A DNA stretch of 64,000 nucleotides from contig NZ_CP040094.1 of NCBI RefSeq assembly GCF_013343235.1, forward strand, positions 3,038,501 to 3,102,500. Reading direction: 5' to 3'. Position 1 is the stretch's first letter, and every line of letters starts with the position of its first letter. Position numbers and translations under genes: made by a program. Positions 9,892 through 17,687 of the stretch are shown piece after piece. Origin of the DNA: Nostoc sp. TCL240-02 (GTDB taxonomy: Bacteria > Cyanobacteriota > Cyanobacteriia > Cyanobacteriales > Nostocaceae). The notes beneath the pieces were generated by a model. That model saw only the letters and a program-made list of their open reading frames with translations. It had not been told where the DNA came from and ran no database searches.

Positions 9892-10085
9892 TTGGGAATT
9901 GGGAATTGGGAATTGGGAATTGGGGATTGGGGATTGGGGATTGGGGATTGGGAATTAAACATGAAGAAGAGACAAGGGAGACAAGGAAGAGGGGGGAGAC
10001 AAGAGAGAGACTTCTTCAATAATTCTCCCTTGTCCCCCTTGTCCCCCTTGTCCCCCTGCTCCCCCTGCTTCTTCCCCATTCCCCA
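9892..10085. repeat. Composite repeat: GGGAATT/GGGGATT heptamers plus purine and pyrimidine arms
   Basis: Starting at about 9897, four-plus copies of GGGAATT and four copies of GGGGATT are followed by GAAGAAGAGACAAGGGAGACA, an AGAGGGGGGAGACAAG stretch, then the pyrimidine-rich counterpart with repeated CTTGTCCCC. The purine and pyrimidine halves can pair as a long imperfect hairpin. A closely similar composite lies at 57955-58100. The gap sits between fni and sppA, both on the minus strand. Confidence 0.8.
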
Positions 10086-10090
10086 TTTAC

Positions 10091-11140
10091 TTATTCTATG
10101 CGCTGTAAACTGCCAGAGTGCTTTAACTGATACAAGGTAGCGTTGCCAGTGCAGAATAAGACTGTGGTGATTTCGGCGATTAATACCTCAGCAAGTTCTG
10201 CAACTGCTGTCTCTGATATTGCAGCTGCTTGCAAAAAAGGCATTGCTAAACCAGCTATATCTGCTCCCAAGGCGATCGCGGCTGCAACATCCAGTCCATG
10301 ACGCAAACCTCCCGAAGCAATTAAGGGCACATCAGGAGCGATCGCTCTAATAGTTGTAATACACTCTGCTGTCGGTAAACCCCAATCGGCAAAAGTCTTC
10401 CCTAATCGACGTTGTAAGGGATTTTCTGCCCGTTCACTTTCTACCTTTGCCCAAGAAGTACCCCCCGCACCCGCTACATCAATGGCTGCTACTCCGGCGG
10501 CAATAAGGTTGTTGGCGATCGCTGCTGAAATACCGTTACCAACTTCCTTCGCAATCACTGGTACTGGCAATTTTGTGCATAATATAGAAATCTTGTCAAG
10601 CAAACCCCGAAAATTAGTATCACCTTTGGGTTGAATGCACTCTTGTAAAGGGTTAATGTGTAAAATCAAGGCATCAGCTTCTAAAATATCAACTACCCGC
10701 AGACATTCATCTAAGCCGTACTTGTAGTTAAGTTGCACAGCCCCCAGATTTGCAAATAGCAGAACGTCAGGGGCATACTTGCGGACAGCAAAAGTATCAG
10801 CCACTTGGGGTTTTTCTACCGCTACTCGCTGCGAACCGACACCCATTGCAATTTTGTAATGTTGCGCGACTTGGGCCAAACGTTGGTTAATCATTGCGGC
10901 TTGTTCTGTTCCACCAGTCATGGAAGAAATTAACAAGGGTGCGCCAAGGTGTTTCCCCAGGAAAGCTGTACTGATATCAATCTCGTCATGGTTCAGTTCG
11001 GGTAAGCAAGAATGGGTGAAACGATAACGTTCCAGTCCATTGGTGATTTGATGAGACTGAACATCTTCTTCTAAACAGATCCGAATGTGATCGGCTTTGC
11101 GATTCTGAGTTTGTGCAGAGATGTTGGTAGGGACGTTCAC
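10091..11140 (-). CDS. fni: Type 2 isopentenyl-diphosphate delta-isomerase
   Basis: A 349-residue FMN-dependent isomerase that interconverts IPP and DMAPP, feeding carotenoid, phytol and quinone synthesis. The N-terminal [15 protein letters not shown] is typical of the family. [10 protein letters not shown] and MGVGSQRVA form the FMN pocket, and the metal-site Glu lies in the conserved [28 protein letters not shown] and [20 protein letters not shown] are the phosphate-binding loops of the TIM barrel. The only close start is a GTG at 11140. Type 2 IDI is the usual form in cyanobacteria that use the MEP pathway. Confidence 0.94.
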   Translation of the reverse strand: MNVPTNISAQTQNRKADHIRICLEEDVQSHQITNGLERYRFTHSCLPELNHDEIDISTAFLGKHLGAPLLISSMTGGTEQAAMINQRLAQVAQHYKIAMGVGSQRVAVEKPQVADTFAVRKYAPDVLLFANLGAVQLNYKYGLDECLRVVDILEADALILHINPLQECIQPKGDTNFRGLLDKISILCTKLPVPVIAKEVGNGISAAIANNLIAAGVAAIDVAGAGGTSWAKVESERAENPLQRRLGKTFADWGLPTAECITTIRAIAPDVPLIASGGLRHGLDVAAAIALGADIAGLAMPFLQAAAISETAVAELAEVLIAEITTVLFCTGNATLYQLKHSGSLQRIE

Positions 11141-11293
11141 TAGTGGATATGGCTAAAAGGATTTGCTTGCGATCGCTATTGTTACATTGTCTGCAACCGT
11201 ATTTTTATAACAAAAATATTTATTTTGCCTATCTTTAGGGTACGTTACGCTATTGATAACATACCCATTCCCTCATTTTATGAGTTAATTAAT

Positions 11294-11879
11294 ATGGTTT
11301 TACAAACAGAAAAACACTACTACACCCCAGAAGAATATTTGGAATTAGAAGAGAAAGCTGAATATAAAAATGAATACAAAGACGGAGAAATTATACAGAT
11401 GACGGTGGAAACAACCAACCACAATAAAATTGCAGGTAATTTTTATAAAAAATTTCCTAACACATTGCAAGGTCAAGGTTATGACGTATATAAGCGATGT
11501 TAAAGTATTTATACCTCGTTATCGCCTTTATACTTATCCTGATGTCATAGTAATCAAAGGTAAGCCTATTTATGAGGGAAAAGGTACAACAATTATTACT
11601 AATCCCTTGCTAATTGTTGAAGTTTTATCAAATTCAACTAAAAATTATGACAAAACAGATAAGTTTAAATATTATCGTTCAATTCCTGGTTTTCAGGAAT
11701 ATATAATAATTGACCAGTATAGTTTTGCTGTAGAACAATTTACCAAGCAAACAGAAGGACAATGGATTTTTAAAGAATATGAAGGTGAAGATCCAGTTTT
11801 AGTCTTAGATTCTATCGAATTTCAAATTACCTTGCGTGATATTTATGATCGGGTTGATTTTGAGTTAATTGAGGAATAA
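11294..11879 (+). pseudogene. Uma2 family (DUF820) endonuclease-fold protein, frameshifted
   Basis: The first frame, from the ATG at 11294, gives YTPEEYLELEEKAEYKNEY and GEIIQMT, the standard Uma2 N-terminus, and stops shortly after YDVYKRC. The second frame continues with ISDVKVFIP, YPDVIVIKG, NPLLIVEVLSNST and FQEYIIID, which are the conserved core of the family (the PDVxV and Ex(V/I)LS motifs of a restriction-endonuclease-like fold). Restoring one TA in the run at 11486-11492 would join them as YDVYISDVKVF, so a 2-bp contraction is the likely lesion. Uma2 genes are abundant and turn over fast in cyanobacteria. A sequencing error is not excluded. Confidence 0.85.
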
Positions 11880-11900
11880 AGCCTAACTACTAAGGTGTGG

Positions 11901-11925
11901 GGCATCATTCACCGTGAATGATGCC
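11901..11925. terminator. Hairpin between convergent genes
   Basis: A 12-bp inverted repeat, GGCATCATTCAC and GTGAATGATGCC separated by one base, is followed by TATTTGTTG. It lies between the Uma2 pseudogene and the convergent gene ending at 11939, which fits a bidirectional terminator. Confidence 0.6.
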
Positions 11926-11938
11926 TATTTGTTGCTCA

Positions 11939-12331
11939 TTACGCCGTTTGTGTAGAAGCTGCTTTTAAGTCTGCTGTCGATTTTAACCGCGTAATGGTGG
12001 CTTTACGAATGCGATCGCTTTTGCGTACTCCGCCAGTCATTTCGTATTCCCGACTGTCTTTGCCATACTTTAACACTACACCACTGACTAAGCGCTCTGA
12101 AGTTTCGCGGATAGTCTTTTCAAGGGTTTCTATTTGTTCCTTTGCTGTGTCAATAGCAGTTAGCATCATATTATACTGGTCAATTTGGTTGCGAAGTTGC
12201 CCGGTTAACTCGGTTAAATGGTTTAAGCTGATCGAATCACCAAAGTCCAGGCTGGAATTAATCGATTTAAATCCGATTACTCTCTGTTCGGTTTTTTCTA
12301 GCACAGTAGAGGTTCTTTTTTGACGTGGCAT
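11939..12331 (-). CDS. Hypothetical coiled-coil protein
   Basis: A 130-residue, charged and soluble protein without a signal peptide or membrane segment. The middle (about residues 38-85: LTELTGQLRNQIDQY, then AIDTAKEQIETLEKTIRE) has a heptad pattern suggesting a coiled coil. The C-terminus is basic, with KYGKDSREYEMTGGVRKSDR. I do not recognise a family. It lies about 470 bp downstream of another small hypothetical gene on the same strand, with a tandem repeat array between them. The reading frame has normal codon use and an ATG start, so I consider it real. Confidence 0.55.
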   Translation of the reverse strand: MPRQKRTSTVLEKTEQRVIGFKSINSSLDFGDSISLNHLTELTGQLRNQIDQYNMMLTAIDTAKEQIETLEKTIRETSERLVSGVVLKYGKDSREYEMTGGVRKSDRIRKATITRLKSTADLKAASTQTA

Positions 12332-12468
12332 GGATAGTTTTTACTAAACTTATCTTTCTAGAGTGTCTCAATGGAACAGTATAGTGGTTCAGTAAAACTT
12401 GCAAAAAAGGGTGTTTTTTGTAATAAGATTAGCTAGCTAGCTCAGTAATTACACGACAATAAACTTGT

Positions 12469-12657
12469 GTTCTGGACGAATGGGCTTGTGTTCTGAACGA
12501 ATGGGCTTGTGTTCTGAACGAATGGGCTTGTGTTCTGGACGAATGGGCTTGTGTTCTGGACGAATGGGCTTGTGTTCTGGACGAATGGGCTTGTTTTCTG
12601 GACGAATGGGCTTGTGTTCTGAACAAATGGGCTTGTGTTCTGAACGAATAGACTTGT
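12469..12657. repeat. Tandem array of a 21-bp unit, nine copies
   Basis: Nine head-to-tail copies of GTTCTGGACGAATGGGCTTG plus a final T, with A/G variation at position 7 and a few other substitutions. The unit is a multiple of three and free of stops, so both strands read as open seven-residue repeats (for example CSGRMGL on the plus strand). I do not believe either reading is a gene, since there is no ribosome site or family match. It occupies the gap between two small hypothetical genes. Confidence 0.9.
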
Positions 12658-12690
12658 TTTCTGAATACTGTTTGGGTTTGGTTAAGGTAA

Positions 12691-12715
12691 AAGACGCGAT
12701 AAATCGCCGTCTCTA
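12691..12715. repeat. REP-like palindrome
   Basis: AAGACGCGATAAATCGCCGT followed by CTCTACAAAT is the same hairpin family as at 7225. A degenerate second copy (ACGGCGATTTATTGCG) follows at about 12738, so two elements sit back to back next to the 21-bp array. Confidence 0.7.
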
Positions 12716-12802
12716 CAAATAACTGATTATTGTAAAAACGGCGATTTATTGCGTTTTTGGGATCTATGATTTTCATCTAAGAACCTTAATCGAACCGTCT
12801 CC

Positions 12803-13057
12803 CTATTTATCTTTGGAACGGCGATGGCTGGGTAACAGGCTCTTTTTCTGTTTTTCTTGGAAACTGCTAGCTTGTTTTAGGACTGGGATGTACTGGTTAA
12901 TCATCCACATTAAAACCTCGATTGTTGAGTCTCCTTGCTGAATGCGGTTTTCGGCATTTACGCCAATTAATATTGTTTGCAGAATTAGTAAAAAGGCGTA
13001 GGCGTAGCCCGTCGTAGACATCGCTCTTTGACTTGCGTTTTGAGGCTTGTTTTTCAT
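12803..13057 (-). CDS. Small hypothetical protein with a repeat-derived segment
   Basis: 84 residues with one hydrophobic stretch (AYAFLLILQTILIGV) and a basic tail. Residues 13-21 (AMSTTGYAY) are encoded by a copy of the dispersed repeat GGCGTAGGCGTAGCCCGTCG, which suggests that a small repeat inserted in frame into an older gene. No family is recognised. It lies upstream of the other minus-strand hypothetical gene and diverges from the NACHT gene. It may be a real but poorly conserved gene, or non-coding. Confidence 0.4.
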   Translation of the reverse strand: MKNKPQNASQRAMSTTGYAYAFLLILQTILIGVNAENRIQQGDSTIEVLMWMINQYIPVLKQASSFQEKQKKSLLPSHRRSKDK

Positions 13058-13217
13058 TTCCTACCACCTAAACGAGTTGTTGAATAGAGCATCTCTTTGG
13101 GGTGGTGAACGCAATCAAGGCGGATAAAATCTCGTTAAAATCAGGAATACATGGGTTTGGGGTAGTACATTCAATTAGGGGTAGCCCCAAACTTTTTAGA
13201 ATTTGTTTTCGACTGTC

Positions 13218-16200
13218 ATGCCTAAAAAGACTTACGGTTCTCAGGTAAAAGCACGGGTGAAGCGCCTTTTAGAGGCTTTGCTTGATTTTGCCAATGGAGA
13301 ATTTGAAGAAAGTTTTAATATTAAGTTCGACTGGAAAGCAGAAGACAGTGCCAACCCAAGGCTGATAATCAAGACAACCCTGGTAGCTTTGGAATACCTG
13401 ACAGCGAAAGATAAATATTCAGATAAGTTAACCAAGCCGCAAATTCGAGAAGCGCTGTCTCGGCTGGAAGACTTTTTGGAGATTCTAGAGGACAACCGCA
13501 CCCAAGATAGGGGTTCTGATATTTGGGACTTCGCGCTGATACTGTGGTCAAAGAATAAAGAAAAGAACTTAAAGCAATTTGAAGAGGCATGGGAAACCAA
13601 CAGACCAGAAAAATCTAAAGCTTTACAAGCGAATTCCCAGAAATCAGACAAGTCTTACTGGCAAGAAATCTGCGGCGCTATGCTGGAAAAGCACAAGCGT
13701 CTCACCACAAATGAGTTGCTGTTTGCTTATGAAGAGATGAAATTTGAGCTAGAGGAAATTCATGTCCCTTTAGCATTGGTGGAGCGTAACAAACCGAAGA
13801 AGTGCAGCGAGGATATTTCCCCAGAACAAGGTTCGCAACTTTACGAACCGAGTTATGAAGAGAAGCAGCGATTTGAACATGAGGCTTTTTTAGAGAAAAT
13901 TATCCGTGATAGTGTTGGTAAAACTCAAGGACACCGCATCGCTTTAATTGGGGAACCGGGTGCGGGAAAAACTACTCAGTTGCAAACTATAGCTTTTTGG
14001 ATATTAAACAACAATCTGGGTTTACCAATTTGGATTTCTTTAGCAGACTTGCCAGGAAAGAGTGTAAAAGATTATCTGTTGCAACATTGGCTAGAGGATG
14101 CTTTAGAACCGGTAGAAGATACAACAGAAGAAGAGAAAAAGGCTTTAGCAGATTTATTCAAGAATAATCGTGTGTGGTTGTTGTTGGATGCAGCAGATGA
14201 AATGTCTTCACCCCAACCATTAACTGAGATTTCCCAGCAGTTGACGGGATGGGTGAAAAATGCGCGGGTTGTGCTGACTTGTCGGGTGAATGTTTGGGAA
14301 GCAAACGCCAACGCTTTAGAAAATTTTGAGACATATCGGTTACTCAATTTTGAATATCCGCAACAAGTGCAAGAGTTTATTCGGCGTTGGTTTCACAACA
14401 AGGATGTAGACAAAGGCGAAAGATTATGGCAGGAATTAGATAAAGCTGAACGTCAGCGCATCCAAGATTTAGTTAAAAATCCTTTGCGGTTAGCGTTGTT
14501 GTGTAGCACTTGGCAAGGTTCCGATAAAGGTTTACCGGAAACTAACGCCGGACTTTATCAGCAGTTTGTGGAAGAGGTTTACAAGTGGAAAGAAAACCGC
14601 TTCCCTACCACCGAACAGCAGCAAGAAGAATTAAACGCAGCGTTGGGACGTTTGGCAAAACGGGCAATCGATCAAGAAGCATCACGGTTTCGGCTACGTC
14701 ATAAGTTTGTGCGTGAGGAATTAGGTGATGCAAAACAGCAAAATTCTTTATTTTGGTTAGCGTTAAAGTTGGGATGGCTAAATGAAGTTGGACTGGCTGC
14801 AGAATCAGCAACAAAAGAAAAAGTTTACGCTTTCTACCATCCCACATTTGAGGAATATTTTGCAGCGTTAGCGGTTGAGAATTGGCACGAGTTTCTGAAT
14901 CATGTTCCTGACAACCCCACGCTAGGCGTTTATCGCATTTTTGCCCCACAGTGGAAAGAGGTGATTTTGCTGTGGTTGGGACGTGAGGATGTGAAGAGGG
15001 AGGAGAAAGAAAAGTTTATTCAGGCATTGGTGGAATTTGATGATGGGTGCGGAGAATACAGAGCTATTGATAGAGTCAGAAGGGGATTTTACGAGTTTCG
15101 CGCTTATTTTCTCGTTGCTGCGGGGGTTGATGAGTGGAAAAATTCTTGCAACGCAGATGCTATTGTGGCGGAAATCGTTAAATGCGGCTTTGGCAAGTTT
15201 GAGGTTAAGCAAAACAAGTGGGTAGAATCTCTTTACCCAATCTCAGAGGGAGCAAGGACAGTACTACCTCAAACAAATCGCATAAAAGCGATCGCTGCTT
15301 TGGTGGAGTTAATCGCCAAACCACAACTCGATGATGATACCCGATGGCTAGCAGCATCTAGCTTAGGGGAAATTGGCTCTGGCAACCAAAAAGCGATTGA
15401 TGCTTTGGTGGAGTTAATCAGCAAACCACAACTCAATGATGATACCCGATGGCCAGGGGTAAAAAGCTTAGGGCAAATTGGCTCTGGTAATCAAAAAGCG
15501 ATTGATGCTTTGGTGGAGTTAATCGGCAAACCACAACTCAATGATGATATCCGAAGGCTAGCGGCAAAAAGCTTAAGGCAAATGGACACTGGCAACCAAA
15601 AAGCGATTGATGCCTTGGTGAAGTTAATCGGCAAACCACAACTGGATTATTCTACCCGATGGCAAGCGGCAGAAAGCTTAGGAGAAATTGGCTCTGGCAA
15701 CCAAAAAGCGATTGATGCTTTGGTGGAGTTAATCAGCAAACCACAACTGGATGATGATACCCGAAGGCTAGCAGTAGAAAGCTTAAGGCAAATTGGCTCT
15801 GGCAATCAAAAAGCAATTGATGCTTTAGTGGAGTTAATCGACAAACCACAACTGAATGATGATATCCGAAGGCTAGCGGCAAAAAGCTTAAGGCAAATGG
15901 ACACTGGCAACCAAAAAGCGATTGATGCTTTAGTGGAGTTAATCGACAAACCACAACTGGGTGATTCTACCCGATGGCAAGAAGCATTTAGCTTAGGGCA
16001 AATTGACACTGGCAACCAAAAAGCAATTGATGCTTTGGTAGAGTTAATCGACAAACTACAACTAGATGATTCTACCCGATGGCAAGCAGCATTTAGTCTA
16101 GGACAAATTGACACTGGCAACCAAAAAGCAATTGATGCTTTGGTAGAGTTAATCGGCAAACCACAACTGGATGATTCTACCCGATGGCGAGCAGCATTTA

Positions 16201-16928
16201 GTCTAGCGGAAATTGGTGCTGGCAACCAAAAAGCGATTGATGCTTTAGTGGAGTTAATCGACAAACCACAACTGGGTGATTCTACCCGAAGGTTAGCGGC
16301 ATCTAGCTTAAGGCAAATTGACCCTAGCAATCAAAAAGCGATTGATACTTTGCTAGAGTTAATCGGCAAATCACAACTGGATTATTCTACCCGAAGGCAA
16401 GCGGCAGAAAGCTTAGGGCAAATTGACTCTGGCAATCAAAAAGTGATTGATGCTTTGGTGGGGTTAATCAGCAAACCACAACTGGATGATTTTATCCGAA
16501 GGTTAGTGGCAGAAAGCTTAGGGCAAATTGACCCTGGCAATCAAAAAGCGATCGCTGCTTTAGTAGAGTTAATCGGCAAACCACAACTGCATGATTCTAG
16601 CCGAAGGCTAGCGGCATCTAGCTTAGGGAAAATTAGCTCTGGCAACCAAAAAGCGATTGCTGCTTTAGTAGAGTTAATCCCCAAACCAGAACTGGATGAT
16701 TCTATCCGATGGCAAGTGGCATCTAGCTTAGAGAAAATTATGTTAGACGAACAGATGCCAAATGTTGTCACCTTGTTAAAGGATTACTTATCACCTGAAA
16801 CTTATAAAAATGACTTTGAGCTATTTTATAGTTGCTACAAAGTTATCTGGAAGTCCGCCCAAAGTATGCCCTACCCCGCTTTTTATCAAGCTTGGCATCA
16901 ACAAGAGAAAGTGAAAAATGGAGAGTAG
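13218..16928 (+). CDS. NACHT-domain STAND NTPase with C-terminal HEAT-type repeats (NLR-like)
   Basis: About 1,236 residues from the ATG at 13218 (a TTG five codons earlier is less likely). Residues 1-140 form a helical N-terminal domain I do not recognise. A second helical part leads to the NACHT module: Walker A GEPGAGKTT near 245-253, Walker B VWLLLDAADEM near 318-328, a sensor-type VVLTCRVNVWEA, and the winged-helix or NACHT tail with FYHPTFEEYFAALA. From about 688 to 1177 come 14 consecutive 35-residue repeats built on NQKAIDALVELI, KPQLDD and SLGQI, followed by a short capping region. Bacterial NACHT proteins of this layout include antiphage sensors related to animal NLRs, so defence by abortive infection is likely, though a signalling role is possible. 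It stands alone, so any effector must be its own N-terminus. Confidence 0.88.
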   Translation: MPKKTYGSQVKARVKRLLEALLDFANGEFEESFNIKFDWKAEDSANPRLIIKTTLVALEYLTAKDKYSDKLTKPQIREALSRLEDFLEILEDNRTQDRGSDIWDFALILWSKNKEKNLKQFEEAWETNRPEKSKALQANSQKSDKSYWQEICGAMLEKHKRLTTNELLFAYEEMKFELEEIHVPLALVERNKPKKCSEDISPEQGSQLYEPSYEEKQRFEHEAFLEKIIRDSVGKTQGHRIALIGEPGAGKTTQLQTIAFWILNNNLGLPIWISLADLPGKSVKDYLLQHWLEDALEPVEDTTEEEKKALADLFKNNRVWLLLDAADEMSSPQPLTEISQQLTGWVKNARVVLTCRVNVWEANANALENFETYRLLNFEYPQQVQEFIRRWFHNKDVDKGERLWQELDKAERQRIQDLVKNPLRLALLCSTWQGSDKGLPETNAGLYQQFVEEVYKWKENRFPTTEQQQEELNAALGRLAKRAIDQEASRFRLRHKFVREELGDAKQQNSLFWLALKLGWLNEVGLAAESATKEKVYAFYHPTFEEYFAALAVENWHEFLNHVPDNPTLGVYRIFAPQWKEVILLWLGREDVKREEKEKFIQALVEFDDGCGEYRAIDRVRRGFYEFRAYFLVAAGVDEWKNSCNADAIVAEIVKCGFGKFEVKQNKWVESLYPISEGARTVLPQTNRIKAIAALVELIAKPQLDDDTRWLAASSLGEIGSGNQKAIDALVELISKPQLNDDTRWPGVKSLGQIGSGNQKAIDALVELIGKPQLNDDIRRLAAKSLRQMDTGNQKAIDALVKLIGKPQLDYSTRWQAAESLGEIGSGNQKAIDALVELISKPQLDDDTRRLAVESLRQIGSGNQKAIDALVELIDKPQLNDDIRRLAAKSLRQMDTGNQKAIDALVELIDKPQLGDSTRWQEAFSLGQIDTGNQKAIDALVELIDKLQLDDSTRWQAAFSLGQIDTGNQKAIDALVELIGKPQLDDSTRWRAAFSLAEIGAGNQKAIDALVELIDKPQLGDSTRRLAASSLRQIDPSNQKAIDTLLELIGKSQLDYSTRRQAAESLGQIDSGNQKVIDALVGLISKPQLDDFIRRLVAESLGQIDPGNQKAIAALVELIGKPQLHDSSRRLAASSLGKISSGNQKAIAALVELIPKPELDDSIRWQVASSLEKIMLDEQMPNVVTLLKDYLSPETYKNDFELFYSCYKVIWKSAQSMPYPAFYQAWHQQEKVKNGE
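15280..16740 (+). repeat. Fourteen 105-bp coding repeats (HEAT-type, 35 residues each)
   Basis: The repeats lie inside the NACHT gene. They are very similar at DNA level over whole units, with repeated CAAAAAGCGATTGATGCTTT and GAGTTAATCGGCAAACCACA blocks. Differences concentrate at a few codons: the residue after ELI (S, G, D, P), the DDDT/DDST/NDDI/DYST turn, the W or R plus L/Q/R that follow, and the AxxSL position. Such low divergence implies recent unit duplication or gene conversion. Confidence 0.9.
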
Positions 16929-17190
16929 GAAAGAAAATACTTCCTCCAGCCAAAACATAAGCGAAATGTAGAAGCAGCAATCCCTTGTAAAGACGCGATT
17001 CATTGCATCTTGTAAGTGTCTCGTAAATCTATCACGTCCGATATTTCCGCAATCCAGGGAATGCGATCGCCCCTAATAAAACGGATATTGTGAACAGAAT
17101 GGGAATGCGTAGGCGTAGCCCGCCGCAGGCATCGTTTTTGCGATCGCCTCGATGAATTGATTAAGCGATCGCCTTTACGGTTTATATACC
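16929..17190. other. Gap with dispersed repeats
   Basis: It holds a degenerate REP-like sequence (AAAGACGCGATTCATTGCAT, about 16989) and a copy of the GGCGTAGCCCGCCGCAGGCA repeat at about 17108, next to HIP1-like GCGATCGC motifs. On the minus strand a reading resembling a RelE C-terminus (MRYINRKGDRLI) runs into it, in another frame from the toxin remnant. No intact gene is present. Confidence 0.45.
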
Positions 17191-17346
17191 TCACTGCGAT
17201 GAGCGATCCTTCAGGGCTTTAATGTTGGGGTGCGATCGAGGAGTTTGTTCTAGCTGCTGGAAACATCGGGCAATTTTCTTAGCAAAAGCTTTCTCAGCAT
17301 TGACATAAACTTCTTGGACATCGGGATGAAGAATAACTTCATACAT
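17191..17346 (-). pseudogene. Truncated RelE/ParE-family toxin
   Basis: A 51-codon frame begins MYEVILHPDVQEVYVNAEK and continues to FQQLEQTPRSHPNIKALK, the first two thirds of a RelE/ParE toxin. It then meets a stop where the family would continue with the RYRVGDYRVIY strand. A related sequence, MRYINRKGDRLI, appears in a shifted frame just beyond, so a frameshift plus repeat invasion probably destroyed the end. Its ATG overlaps the stop of the upstream small gene by 8 bp (ATGTATGA), the usual antitoxin-toxin coupling. The catalytic C-terminal residues are lost, so it should be inactive. Confidence 0.65.
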
Positions 17347-17617
17347 CAGAGCGAAGAGTTCTCCAGGCGGTGTATTGGGCTTTAGGCGTTACTTGATTTT
17401 GCTTAACTCGCTCTAACAATCCAGGAATTGCCAAAAGTTCTTGGGTTGCAGCTTCGCTTTCAGCATTTGCCAAATAAGCAGCAAAATCAGTCAGCACCAA
17501 TAATCGCTCTGGAGAGAGTTGCTGGAGTAAGCCATTAAGCTGTTGCTGTAACTCTGCGACAGAGATCAAATCTGCTGATGACCCATCATCCATCGGAGAA
17601 TTATCGGTAGTATTCAT
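17339..17617 (-). CDS. Putative antitoxin of a RelE/ParE-type pair
   Basis: A 92-residue acidic protein. The segment LSPERLLVLTDFAAYLANAE resembles the helical linker of small cyanobacterial antitoxins of the DUF2281 or prevent-host-death-like kind, and the C-terminus ends in WRTLRSDV. The assignment rests mainly on context: the next reading frame downstream overlaps it by 8 bp and is a recognisable RelE/ParE fragment. No clear DNA-binding motif is visible in the N-terminus. With the toxin broken, this gene is probably a relic. An IS5-type element ends 70 bp upstream of its start. Confidence 0.55.
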   Translation of the reverse strand: MNTTDNSPMDDGSSADLISVAELQQQLNGLLQQLSPERLLVLTDFAAYLANAESEAATQELLAIPGLLERVKQNQVTPKAQYTAWRTLRSDV

Positions 17618-17687
17618 TGCCTACTTCATAATTTCAAGGTTTAGTTTTTATTATGCATCAAATCTTCCAAGTGCTTTGGTTATCTTA

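Noticed and set aside
9885..10140. Overlapping small frames in the GGGAATT composite repeat
   Set aside because: Pure repeat translation on both strands (Gly/Ile/Trp and Asn/Pro/Ser periodic), so non-coding.
12429..12776. Frames on both strands through the 12469 array (Arg/Gln/His-rich or Met/Gly/Leu-rich)
   Set aside because: They are simple translations of a 21-bp tandem repeat, and opposite-strand frames are equally open.
15806..16330. Minus-strand open frames antisense to the NACHT repeats
   Set aside because: The periodic 105-bp coding repeat also keeps antisense phases open. The plus-strand frame has clear domain content.
17000..17194. 64-codon minus-strand frame beginning MRYINRKGDRL
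   Set aside because: Only the first dozen residues resemble the missing RelE end; the rest is repeat and HIP1 translation, so it was folded into the toxin remnant.
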